DNA of 17,710 nucleotides, taken from contig JASFYU010000178.1 in NCBI GenBank assembly GCA_045046905.1, positions 1-17,710 of the forward strand. The letters are read 5' to 3'. The position numbers and the translations under genes were made by a program. How positions within the stretch are numbered: position 1 is the stretch's first letter; every line of letters starts with the position of its first letter. Under the pieces are notes generated by a model. The model was given only the letters and a program-made list of their open reading frames with translations. It ran no database searches and was not told the DNA's origin. This document shows, piece by piece, positions 7,431 to 15,037 of the stretch. The stretch is from JASFYU01 sp045046905. Lineage in GTDB: Bacteria; Bacteroidota; Bacteroidia; Flavobacteriales; Flavobacteriaceae.

Positions 7431-7787
7431 GCTGAGGTTGTTTTAAGATATATACTTAGATCTAAGAGACTATTTTTAATGCTATCAATTATATTTTCTG
7501 CCTGACAACTAGGCAGCTAAGTCTCTTTTTTCTTTAGCAAAATACTCATTTAGCGCCGATAAACACCAATTTTTAAAACCGCTATTGATGAGAAAATAAT
7601 GTACAACCTTTTTTAAACAGCCACGAAAGATATTGTGTCACGTTTAAAACAAGACCAGCGCATAGTTTTTTGTGACCATAGGAGGGCTTTTCTGAGCTGC
7701 ACCCTAGGCTATCGCATAAAAAAAGATAAAATATGAGTACAAAAGAAGATTTTACAAGAAATTACACGATCTCAAGCTGACTTCAAT
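7431..7787. other. Divergent intergenic region
   Basis: 357 nt between divergently oriented genes, so it should hold the promoter of the Gfo/Idh gene and that of the DUF255 gene. It contains a perfect 12-nt palindrome CTTAGATCTAAG (7455-7466), a hairpin CTGCCT-N7-AGGCAG (7498-7516) and a 7-nt inverted repeat AAGAGAC (7464-7470) / GTCTCTT (7521-7527) that encloses the hairpin. No exact TAnnTTTG promoter box is visible on either strand; TATTTTG on the minus strand is one base short. No convincing gene is present. Confidence 0.5.
7455..7466. promoter_or_regulatory. Perfect palindrome, candidate operator for the Gfo/Idh gene
   Basis: CTTAGATCTAAG is a perfect 12-nt palindrome located 25 nt upstream of the oxidoreductase start on the minus strand. 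Its position fits an operator or a site near the transcription start. No regulator gene is adjacent, so the role is a guess from symmetry and position. Confidence 0.3.
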
Positions 7788-7838
7788 ATGGCATTGTTCT
7801 ATAAAGTAGTATTTTCGTTTACTATTTTAGTTCGCCTT

Positions 7839-9950
7839 ATGACCTATACATTTTGTAAATCACACTTTTTTTGCCTAGTATTTCTTTTATTGTTACTGTT
7901 CTCCTCCTGTAAAGAGAAAGTAACTACAGATAAGCAGCACAAATTCACCAATGCCCTTATTGATGAGACAAGCCCTTATTTGCTGCAGCATGCCCATAAC
8001 CCGGTAAATTGGCGAGCATGGACACAAGAAGCATTGGATAATGCGAAAAAGGAGAATAAGCTGGTACTGGTAAGTATAGGGTATTCATCTTGTCATTGGT
8101 GTCATGTTATGGAGAAGGAGACCTTTGAAGATGAGGAGGTTGCCAAAATCATGAATGAGCATTTTATCAGTATAAAAGTAGACCGTGAAGAGCGACCCGA
8201 TATTGACCAAATCTATCAGATCGCCATACAAATGATTAATACTAATGGAGGAGGATGGCCTCTGAACGCCATAGTCCTGCCCAATGGAAAACCTATATAT
8301 TTAGGCACCTACCATACCAAAGAACACTGGAGCCAGGTTCTGCTTCAGATGAACAAATTGTATCATGAAGACCCAAAAAAGGCTGCGGAGTATGCCGACG
8401 AACTAGCAAATGGTATTCAAGATGTGAATGTGATTACACCTTCCTCCGATTTTAAAAATATTTCTAAAAAAGCACTTACCGAGAGTGTTGAGAATTGGAA
8501 ACCAAACTGGGATCTAGAATGGGGAGGAGACCTTGGGGATCAAAAATTCATGATTCCGATCAATCTGAGTTTCCTATTAGATTATGCGCAATTAAACAAA
8601 GATGAACTGGCAAAAGCACATGTGAAGAATACCTTAGACAAAATGGTCATGGGTGGTGTTTACGATCATATAGGCGGAGGGTTCTTTAGATATAGTACCG
8701 ATGCACAATGGAAAATACCACATTTCGAAAAGATGCTGTATGACAATGCTCAATTGCTGAGTCTGTACTCCAAGGCGTATACGGTCTACAAAGACCTAAA
8801 GTATAGAAAAATAGTCTTGGAAATCGCAAGCTTTTTAGAACGTGAGATGAAAAATGCCGAAGGTGGGTATTATGCTGCAATCGATTCTGAGAGTGAAGGT
8901 GAGGAAGGCAAATATTATATATGGAAAGCCGATGAACTGAAAGAGGCACTAAATGGTGATTTCGACCTTTTCTCAAAATACTACAATGTACAAACTGATA
9001 AAATCTGGGAGAACGAGACCTATGTACTGCATAATCTGGAAGATGATAAAACTTTCTCAAAAACAAACAAGGTTTCCATGGCCGCCTTGAATACCGCCAA
9101 AACAAACTGGAAGAAGATGCTTTTAGAAGCTCGAGAGAAAAAAGTGGTACCTAAAACTGATGATAAGATAATCACTTCTTGGAACGCATTGTTGATTAAT
9201 GGTTTTGTAGATGCATACAAAGCTTTCGGTCAAAAAGAATTCTTGGATAGGGCAGAGGGTATTTTTAATTTTATTCGCGAGCAAAGCTTTCAAAATGGTC
9301 AATTGGTACATTCCTATAAAAAAAATAGTAAGCGAAGCGATGGGTTTTTAGAAGATTATGCTTTTCTAATCGACGCCTCACTAAATTTATACGGTGCCAC
9401 CTTAAAGGGCGACTATCTAAAATTCGCAATGGAATTGAATCAAGAGGCAACGACTAAATTTGCCGATGCCCCATCAGGAATGTATACATTCAATGAGGAT
9501 CAGAAGCTGATTTCAAAAATAATAAAAACTGATGATGGGTTTTGGCCATCGCCAAACGCTGTTATGGCTCATAATTTATTTCGGCTTGGCCATATAAACT
9601 ATGATACTGAACTTTTAAAAAAATCAAAGGCCATGCTTTCTGCCATGGTGCCCATGGTGAAGATGTATGCGCCCAACTACGCTAAATGGAATAGTTTGTT
9701 AGTACACAATACCTATCCGTTCTATGAAATCGTTGTCGTAGGTGAAAATGCCCTACCTCTGGTGCAAAGCCTAAACCAGAAATATATGGCAAATGCCTTA
9801 GTGGTCGGTAGTACTTCTAAAAATAATCTTCCTTTATTCAAAGGGCGATATATTGATGGTAATACTTTTATTTATGTATGTCAGAACAGTACCTGTAAAC
9901 TGCCCGTGGCCACTGTAGAAGAAGCAATGGTACAATTAGAAAAATTTTAA
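7839..9950 (+). CDS. DUF255 thioredoxin-domain protein (YyaL/SPATA20 family), predicted lipoprotein
   Basis: About 703 residues from the ATG at 7839; an ATG at 7788 would add 17. The later start gives a compact lipoprotein signal (MTYTFCKSHFFC, then a Leu-rich core, ending FSSC). The earlier start creates two hydrophobic segments. The N-terminal domain is the thioredoxin-like DUF255: ETSPYLLQHAHNPVNW, then the redox motif CHWCH, then KVDREERPDID and GGGWPLN. The C-terminal two thirds resemble an (alpha/alpha)6 barrel of the N-acyl-glucosamine epimerase/cellobiose epimerase type, as is usual for this family. The enzymatic role of the family is not well established. A lipoprotein form would place the CxxC site outside the cytoplasm. 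It is flanked by long intergenic regions and appears to be transcribed alone. Confidence 0.88.
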   Translation: MTYTFCKSHFFCLVFLLLLLFSSCKEKVTTDKQHKFTNALIDETSPYLLQHAHNPVNWRAWTQEALDNAKKENKLVLVSIGYSSCHWCHVMEKETFEDEEVAKIMNEHFISIKVDREERPDIDQIYQIAIQMINTNGGGWPLNAIVLPNGKPIYLGTYHTKEHWSQVLLQMNKLYHEDPKKAAEYADELANGIQDVNVITPSSDFKNISKKALTESVENWKPNWDLEWGGDLGDQKFMIPINLSFLLDYAQLNKDELAKAHVKNTLDKMVMGGVYDHIGGGFFRYSTDAQWKIPHFEKMLYDNAQLLSLYSKAYTVYKDLKYRKIVLEIASFLEREMKNAEGGYYAAIDSESEGEEGKYYIWKADELKEALNGDFDLFSKYYNVQTDKIWENETYVLHNLEDDKTFSKTNKVSMAALNTAKTNWKKMLLEAREKKVVPKTDDKIITSWNALLINGFVDAYKAFGQKEFLDRAEGIFNFIREQSFQNGQLVHSYKKNSKRSDGFLEDYAFLIDASLNLYGATLKGDYLKFAMELNQEATTKFADAPSGMYTFNEDQKLISKIIKTDDGFWPSPNAVMAHNLFRLGHINYDTELLKKSKAMLSAMVPMVKMYAPNYAKWNSLLVHNTYPFYEIVVVGENALPLVQSLNQKYMANALVVGSTSKNNLPLFKGRYIDGNTFIYVCQNSTCKLPVATVEEAMVQLEKF

Positions 9951-10290
9951 CGTAATTCATTCCCTCATTGGGGGTTTAACTGGCTTATATTGTAGGCAAC
10001 TTCCCCTAGGCCTGCCCACCTATGAAGGGGCTTGTATCTAAATGCTAAATTCTGTTTACTCTTAATGTCTTGTATGCCTGCTTTTACCTTCAGGTGTGCC
10101 TGGTTGACGGCAAAAGCAGCCTTACCCCAAGGTAGTTTACTTCAGTAGGCCGATCTTGATAGGGTTCTTTCATTTTTTTCAAATACGGCTATTTTATTCC
10201 CTATAATTCTCAATTTTCTTCCAAACGGAATAGAAAACATAGGTAATTGGTAAAAAAAACAGGGATAATTTTATTTTTATGTTTTAAATT
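9951..10290. other. 340-nt intergenic region with nested hairpins
   Basis: No gene is seen. The region is more GC-rich than other gaps and rich in short inverted repeats: CCCCT (10003-10007) with AGGGG (10026-10030), CTGCTTTT (10078-10085) with AAAAGCAG (10112-10119), inside the latter CAGG-TGTG-CCTG (10091-10102), and a competing pair TACCTT (10085-10090) / AAGGTA (10129-10134). It could hold a terminator for the DUF255 gene, a structured leader for the dehydrogenase operon, a small RNA or decayed repeat DNA. Confidence 0.4.
10247..10273 (+). promoter_or_regulatory. Candidate Bacteroidetes-type promoter for the GMC dehydrogenase operon
   Basis: TTGG at 10247-10250 and TAATTTTA at 10266-10273 resemble the Bacteroidetes pattern TTG, about 17-20 nt, TAnnTTTG, with a mismatch at the last base. 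A transcript from here would leave a leader of about 35 nt before the ATG at 10315. Confidence 0.4.
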
Positions 10291-10314
10291 GTGGCGTTTA
10301 ACAAAAATCAAACT

Positions 10315-12036
10315 ATGCAGATAAAAGAATCCTCAGAAGTATATGACGTTATCATTGTCGGCTCTGGTGCCGGTGGAGGCATGGCGACCAAGCAATTGGC
10401 TGATGCCGGGCTCAATGTTGCCGTTGTCGAGGCCGGACCGTTTTTTGATCCCGCCGATACAAAAACAATGACCCAACTAAAATGGCCCTATGAATCACCT
10501 CGAAGAGGTGCAGGAACCACTCGGGCATTTGGTGATTTTGATGCCGCTTATGGAGGCTGGGAAATTGAAGGGGAGCCGTATACACACGAGGAAGGTACAG
10601 AGTTTCATTGGTTTAGATCGCATATGTTAGGGGGTAGAACTAATCACTGGGGGCGTATCTCTCTGCGGTTCGGACCCAAAGATTTTAAGCATAAAGATGT
10701 TGACGGCCTGGGTGAGAACTGGCCCATAACGTATGATGATGTAAAACCCTATTATGACAAGGTCGATAAATTGATTGGGGTATTCGGTACCAATGAAGGA
10801 CTTCCGAACGATCCCGGCGGTTTTTTTCTTCCACCACCGAAACCCAGATTGCATGAAGTTTTCTTTATCGACGCCGCAAAAAAGGCGGGAGTTCCTACCA
10901 TACCCGGTCGGTTATCTATGTTGACTAAAAGAATCAACCACGAAAGGGGCGTCTGTTTCTACTGCGGGCAATGCAGTCGTTCCTGCTCTATATATGCTGA
11001 TTTTTCTGCGGGTAGTTGTTTGATTTTTCCAGCTCAAAAAAGTGGAGGTAGGATTAAGATTTTTGTAAACTCGGTAGTACGAGAGGTTACGACTAATGAT
11101 GAAGGAAAGGCAACAGGAGTATCCTATATCAGTAAAGACGATAGAAAAGAATACAAGTTAAAGGCGAAAGTGGTCATATTGGCGGCTTCTGCATGTAGCT
11201 CGGCACGAATACTTTTAAATTCAAAGAGCAAGCAACACCCCAATGGACTAGGTAATAGCAGTGATCATGTGGGTAAATATTTACATGATTCCACAGGTGC
11301 TGGTAGGGCGGCCTTTGTGCCCGATTTAATGAATAGAAAAGTATCTTATAATGAAGATGGCGTAGGAAGCAATCATATATATTCTCCTTGGTGGGGCGAC
11401 AATTCTAAATTAGATTTTCCACGAGGATATCATATTGAAGTTGGTGGGGGTATGCGTATGCCTGGTTATGGCTTTAGTTTTAACCCCAATGAGTTCAATA
11501 AGTTCTTTGGATTAAAAGTGGGTGGCTATGGTGACAGTCTACGTGATGATGTTAAAAAGTATTATGGATCGGTCGTAGGAATGGTCGGAAGAGGAGAAAG
11601 TATTGCCCGTAAAGACAATTACTGTGAAATTGACCCCACTACCGTTGACCAATTTGGTATACCGGTATTAAAATTCAACTATAAGTGGTCTGACCTTGAG
11701 GTGAAGCAAGCCAAACATATGCAAGATACTTTTGAGGAAATTATACATAATATGGGCGGTCACCCATTGAACGATAAACCAGGAAAAGACAGCGATTATG
11801 GTTTAGAAGCCCCAGGAAAAATCATACATGAGGTGGGTACTACCCGAATGGGCGATGACCCCAAGACCTCGGTAACCAATAAATTCAATCAATTGCATGA
11901 TGTCGATAATGTATTTATTGTCGATGCCGGACCGTTTACCTCTCAGGCCGATAAAAACTGTACGTGGACCATATTGGCCCTGTCTTGGAGAGCATCTGAT
12001 TATATCATCGAACAACTAAAACAGCAAAATATCTAG
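10315..12036 (+). CDS. GMC-family FAD sugar dehydrogenase, catalytic subunit
   Basis: 573 residues from the ATG at 10315; an in-frame GTG at 10291 would add 8. The ATG is preferred because the fold begins soon after it and the leader is more plausible. Counting from the GTG, the sequence shows the FAD-binding GSGAGGG (24-30) ending in VVEAGP, the GMC signature GGRTNHWGR (114-122), a cysteine cluster CFYCGQCSRSC (Cys222, 225, 228, 232), and the catalytic-type pair His513 (HEVGTTRMG) and Asn556 in the C-terminal domain. This matches catalytic subunits of membrane-linked gluconate, glucose and glucoside 3-dehydrogenases, some of which bind an iron-sulfur cluster at this Cys-rich spot. It lacks its own signal peptide. 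The partner gene begins 3 nt downstream and carries a twin-arginine signal. No cytochrome subunit is encoded nearby. The sugar substrate is unknown. Confidence 0.9.
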   Translation: MQIKESSEVYDVIIVGSGAGGGMATKQLADAGLNVAVVEAGPFFDPADTKTMTQLKWPYESPRRGAGTTRAFGDFDAAYGGWEIEGEPYTHEEGTEFHWFRSHMLGGRTNHWGRISLRFGPKDFKHKDVDGLGENWPITYDDVKPYYDKVDKLIGVFGTNEGLPNDPGGFFLPPPKPRLHEVFFIDAAKKAGVPTIPGRLSMLTKRINHERGVCFYCGQCSRSCSIYADFSAGSCLIFPAQKSGGRIKIFVNSVVREVTTNDEGKATGVSYISKDDRKEYKLKAKVVILAASACSSARILLNSKSKQHPNGLGNSSDHVGKYLHDSTGAGRAAFVPDLMNRKVSYNEDGVGSNHIYSPWWGDNSKLDFPRGYHIEVGGGMRMPGYGFSFNPNEFNKFFGLKVGGYGDSLRDDVKKYYGSVVGMVGRGESIARKDNYCEIDPTTVDQFGIPVLKFNYKWSDLEVKQAKHMQDTFEEIIHNMGGHPLNDKPGKDSDYGLEAPGKIIHEVGTTRMGDDPKTSVTNKFNQLHDVDNVFIVDAGPFTSQADKNCTWTILALSWRASDYIIEQLKQQNI

Positions 12037-12039
12037 ACC

Positions 12040-12762
12040 ATGGATAGAAGAAAAAGTATACAAACAATTATTCTAGGAGCAGGAGCTGGTGCTGCGGGCT
12101 TGGCATTGCATGGCTGCAAAACGGAAACAGATGAGATCATAGATGCAAATGTTTCGAAAGGAGCAGAAAAATTCTATGGTAGAACACCAGAAGAAATTGA
12201 GCATGACATAAAAATACATGCCGAAACCTTGTTCAATACCCATGAAATCGAGACTATAGCCGTGCTCAGTACGGTGATTCTACCTCCTAAAGAACCGAAC
12301 GGCGGCCCTATTGAGGCCGAAGTGCCCGAATTTATTGAGTTTATGGGAAAAGATATGCCTGACCTTGAAATCACCCTATTGGGTGGTCTGATGTGGTTGG
12401 ATCATAAGAGCAATTCTGAGTTCGGTATTGAATTTAAATCGGCGACCTTAGCACAGCAGAAACAAATTTTAGATACCATCTGTTATCACGATATTGAAAT
12501 ACCCTTGGAAGAACAATCTTTAGAAATCCAATTCTTTTATCTAATGCGAGGGTTGACCGTTTGTGGGTATTACTCCTCGAAGGTAGGTATCGCTGAATTA
12601 GGCTATAAAGGCAATTCACCCAATATATGGGACGGCGTTCCTCAAGACGTTCTAGACCAACACGGTGTTGCCTATGACCCTGAATGGATTGCAAAATGTG
12701 TAGACCAAAGCAAAAGAGATATTGTAGCCGAATGGGATGATGAGGGGAATCTATTGACCTGA
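12040..12762 (+). CDS. Gluconate 2-dehydrogenase subunit 3-like partner with Tat/lipoprotein signal
   Basis: 240 residues, a typical length for this small-subunit family. The N-terminus MDRRKSIQTIILGAGAGAAG has a twin-arginine pair and a Gly/Ala-rich core, ending in a lipobox-like LHGC (Cys26). The mature part is mainly helical and shows family features such as IETIAVLSTVILPP and FFYLMRGLTVCGYYSS, with GVAYDPEWI near the end. In related FAD-GDH complexes the small subunit brings the signal-less catalytic subunit through the Tat pathway and is needed for its activity. The 3-nt spacing after the GMC gene and the lack of a signal there fit that model. A strong terminator follows at 12844. The family call rests on context plus sequence; the lipid anchor is an inference. 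Confidence 0.87.
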   Translation: MDRRKSIQTIILGAGAGAAGLALHGCKTETDEIIDANVSKGAEKFYGRTPEEIEHDIKIHAETLFNTHEIETIAVLSTVILPPKEPNGGPIEAEVPEFIEFMGKDMPDLEITLLGGLMWLDHKSNSEFGIEFKSATLAQQKQILDTICYHDIEIPLEEQSLEIQFFYLMRGLTVCGYYSSKVGIAELGYKGNSPNIWDGVPQDVLDQHGVAYDPEWIAKCVDQSKRDIVAEWDDEGNLLT

Positions 12763-12843
12763 TTTTTTTTAAACTAATAGTACAGGACGCGAAATCATTG
12801 ACTGAACTACAATAGTACTTTGTAAGTGATGAGTATATAGTAA

Positions 12844-12871
12844 AAGCCCTTCTCTTTTAAGAGAAGGGCTT
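12844..12871. terminator. Strong bidirectional intrinsic terminator
   Basis: Perfect 11-nt arms AAGCCCTTCTC (12844-12854) and GAGAAGGGCTT (12861-12871) with a 6-nt loop TTTTAA. A T-rich run (TTTTTT, 12873-12878) follows on the plus strand, and AAAA at 12842-12845 gives a U run for the minus strand. It lies between two convergent operons and can serve both. Confidence 0.92.
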
Positions 12872-12957
12872 GTTTTTTACGAATTGTTTTTTGCCTCGAG
12901 CGTGCAAAACATAAAAACCTATGTTCTTTTGTAGCCTAAGGTTTTGTATTGCCTCTA

Positions 12958-13752
12958 TTATTGGGCAATATGGTTCAGCCATGCCTTGATTTCTTGGGTA
13001 TGCAATGTATAATTTGTTATTTCTGGCGGTAGATCAGAATGTTCAGATAGCCTTGTTAAAAGTTCATCTACCTTCTCAAGAGAAGCAAAAGAAGTATCAT
13101 TAACTAGTTTTTCAGATAAAAATGAAATAATCAATGCCATAACCGAGCTTTTAAACTCTGGATGGTACTGAATACCAAAAAATGAAGTTTTTTTATAATC
13201 GAAGACCATGGCCTGCACCTTAGAATGTTCATTATAGGCCAATACAATGGCATCTTTGGGGTTTTTAGTCACTTCATCATAGTGAATACAAAGAGCTTTA
13301 TAATTGTTGTTTCTATTTTTAAAAAAAGGACTTCTTTTACCAGCGCTAGTCAGCTGAATCGGTTTTGAAATTCCTATTTCAAGAAGGTTTTTGCTTTTTG
13401 CCACTTTGCCGCCGGCTACTATGGTCGCGACCTGTAGACCCCAGCAACTGCCATACAATGGAGTACCGCTGTTAAAAATGGTCTCGGCAAAATTCAGTTG
13501 TCTGGTTACGGCAGGTACATCATCTATAACGCTCAATGAACTACCGGTCCATAAAATACCATCGTATTGCCTCAGCTGTTCGGCGGTAGGTAAATCTTTG
13601 GTGCTGTCGGCAGGAAAGGCCACTGCAGTTCTGGCATCTGGAACAAGAAATTGTAGCATTTCTTGAAAAAGCAAGTGATAGGGTTCTATACCAAATGTTT
13701 CTCTTAGAACACGGGTCTCTTCATTGTTTCCTTCTACGATTAGAAGCTTCAT
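12958..13752 (-). CDS. Class I glutamine amidotransferase, likely gamma-glutamyl amide hydrolase
   Basis: 264 residues forming a single class I glutamine amidotransferase (GMP synthase-like) domain. The nucleophile elbow is GSCWGLQ (Cys103), and the other triad residues are in FGIQYHPEF (His187, Glu189). There is no synthetase domain, so it is a free-standing hydrolase. It starts 2 nt after the alcohol dehydrogenase stop, strong evidence for one operon with the alcohol and aldehyde dehydrogenases and the glutamine synthetase-like ligase. In gamma-glutamylation pathways the last step is release of glutamate from the oxidised gamma-glutamyl compound, and this gene is the obvious candidate. It is not of the C26 (PuuD) type by its motifs as far as I can tell. 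The last part (about residues 215-264) is a helical extension of unclear role. The operon ends at the terminator at 12844. Confidence 0.87.
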   Translation of the reverse strand: MKLLIVEGNNEETRVLRETFGIEPYHLLFQEMLQFLVPDARTAVAFPADSTKDLPTAEQLRQYDGILWTGSSLSVIDDVPAVTRQLNFAETIFNSGTPLYGSCWGLQVATIVAGGKVAKSKNLLEIGISKPIQLTSAGKRSPFFKNRNNNYKALCIHYDEVTKNPKDAIVLAYNEHSKVQAMVFDYKKTSFFGIQYHPEFKSSVMALIISFLSEKLVNDTSFASLEKVDELLTRLSEHSDLPPEITNYTLHTQEIKAWLNHIAQ

Positions 13753-13754
13753 AG

Positions 13755-14927
13755 TTATACGTTGTTTAAATCACCACTTACAGCTGATCTAAATAATTTT
13801 TCAAGATCTTCGGCACTTACCGGTTTTGCATTGGTAGGGGTAGAGGAATCCTGAAACGCCATTTTTCCGATTTCACTTGCTCTGCTGTCATCAATATCAA
13901 TTTCGGCTAGTGTATGTGGTATGCCTAGCTGTTTTCTAAGACCTAATATATACATTATTACGGCATCTGTACCTGATTTTTCAAGTGCTAGCACCGTACT
14001 TAAATACTTCATTCTTTCTTCGATTACCGATTGGTTCTGCTTCAGGGCATAGGGCAAAATTATGGCGTTGAGTAGGCCGTGTTGCTTATTGTAAATGGCT
14101 CCTAATTGGTGCGCTATGGAATGTACCGATCCTAAACCTTTCTGAAATGCCGTAGCTCCCATAGCTGCTGCCACCAGCATTTGACCTCGGGCTTCGATAT
14201 TGCTGCCCTCATTGACCGCTGTGGGCAAATATTTTGCGATCAGTCTAATCGCTTCTATAGCAATACCATCGGCCATGGGGTGATAGCCCGGGGCACAATA
14301 CGCCTCTATGGCATGTACCATAGCATCTACCCCTGTCCATGCAGTAATATGGGCGGGTAATCCGAGGGTCAATTCAGGATCTAATAGTACTATGGCCGGT
14401 AACATTTTGGGGTGAAAAATTATCTTTTTTGTGTGCCGTTTTTGATCTAGGATAACAGAAGCCCTACCAACTTCGGATCCTGTTCCTGCTGTGGTGGGTA
14501 TTGCAATTATCGGGGCAATGCCTGCTGTATTAGCATGGGTCCAATTATCCCCAACATCTTCAAAATCCCATAAAGAACCCTTTTGTCCTGACATGAACGC
14601 AATGGTCTTGGCCGCATCGATTGCCGATCCGCCTCCGAAGGCGATGACGCCATCATGCTTGTTTTTAGCGTAATGGGCCAAGCCGTCTAATACATTTTTT
14701 TCGGTCGGGTTTCCCTGCACATTACTAAAAATACTATATTCAATGCCCTCCTGCTTTAAAACGTTTACCGTTTTTTCAACAATATCAAGTTTTACCAAAC
14801 CCTCGTCAGTGACGAACAACGGTTTTTTAATTCCCAATTGTTGGCAGGCTAATGCCAAATCTTTGATTCTACCTGCTCCAAACCAGATAGGAGTCGGAAA
14901 ATTCCAATTTGTATGTGTTAATTCCAT
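13755..14927 (-). CDS. Iron-containing (group III) alcohol dehydrogenase
   Basis: 390 residues from the ATG at 14927. An upstream TTG at 14960 is open but less likely, since the A-rich leader right before 14927 fits the phylum. The N-terminal NAD-binding half has GGGSAIDAAK and TTAGTGSE. The metal site is complete: Asp201 and His205 (TGVDAMVHAIEAY), His269 (LGSVHSIAHQLG) and His283 (NKQHGLLNAIILP), counted from this start. Such enzymes convert primary alcohols and aldehydes with NAD(P). Between a gamma-glutamyl ligase and aldehyde dehydrogenase upstream and an amidotransferase downstream, its most economical role is oxidation of a gamma-glutamyl amino alcohol, for example gamma-glutamylethanolamide, to the aldehyde. 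That assignment is an inference; the enzyme family call is firm. Confidence 0.9.
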   Translation of the reverse strand: MELTHTNWNFPTPIWFGAGRIKDLALACQQLGIKKPLFVTDEGLVKLDIVEKTVNVLKQEGIEYSIFSNVQGNPTEKNVLDGLAHYAKNKHDGVIAFGGGSAIDAAKTIAFMSGQKGSLWDFEDVGDNWTHANTAGIAPIIAIPTTAGTGSEVGRASVILDQKRHTKKIIFHPKMLPAIVLLDPELTLGLPAHITAWTGVDAMVHAIEAYCAPGYHPMADGIAIEAIRLIAKYLPTAVNEGSNIEARGQMLVAAAMGATAFQKGLGSVHSIAHQLGAIYNKQHGLLNAIILPYALKQNQSVIEERMKYLSTVLALEKSGTDAVIMYILGLRKQLGIPHTLAEIDIDDSRASEIGKMAFQDSSTPTNAKPVSAEDLEKLFRSAVSGDLNNV

Positions 14928-14963
14928 TTTTTCTATTTTTAGTACCACCAGTGGGGTCAATTC

Positions 14964-14982
14964 ATCTGCCAGTGAGGCAGAT
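14964..14982. other. Hairpin between the aldehyde and alcohol dehydrogenase genes
   Basis: Perfect 7-nt arms ATCTGCC (14964-14970) and GGCAGAT (14976-14982) with the loop AGTGA. It lies in the 110-nt gap that is the widest inside an otherwise tightly packed operon. No T run follows on the minus strand, so an RNA-processing, stability or partial attenuation role is more likely than full termination. Confidence 0.5.
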
Positions 14983-15037
14983 TACGCAACCCTTAGCTAT
15001 TAAATGGTGGGCTTATTTTCTTAAAATTAATTTGTGG

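Noticed and set aside
7733..7780. A 15-codon open frame (starts MSTKEDFTRN) just before the DUF255 gene
   Set aside because: It is too short to support as a gene without conservation; a leader peptide is possible but there is no attenuator-like structure after it.
10003..10030. CCCCT/AGGGG stem as an intrinsic terminator of the DUF255 gene
   Set aside because: The stem is 5 nt with an 18-nt loop and is not followed by a T run.
14958..14960. TTG at 14960 as start of the alcohol dehydrogenase
   Set aside because: The ATG at 14927 follows an A-rich leader and begins closer to the conserved fold; the extra residues look like translated leader.
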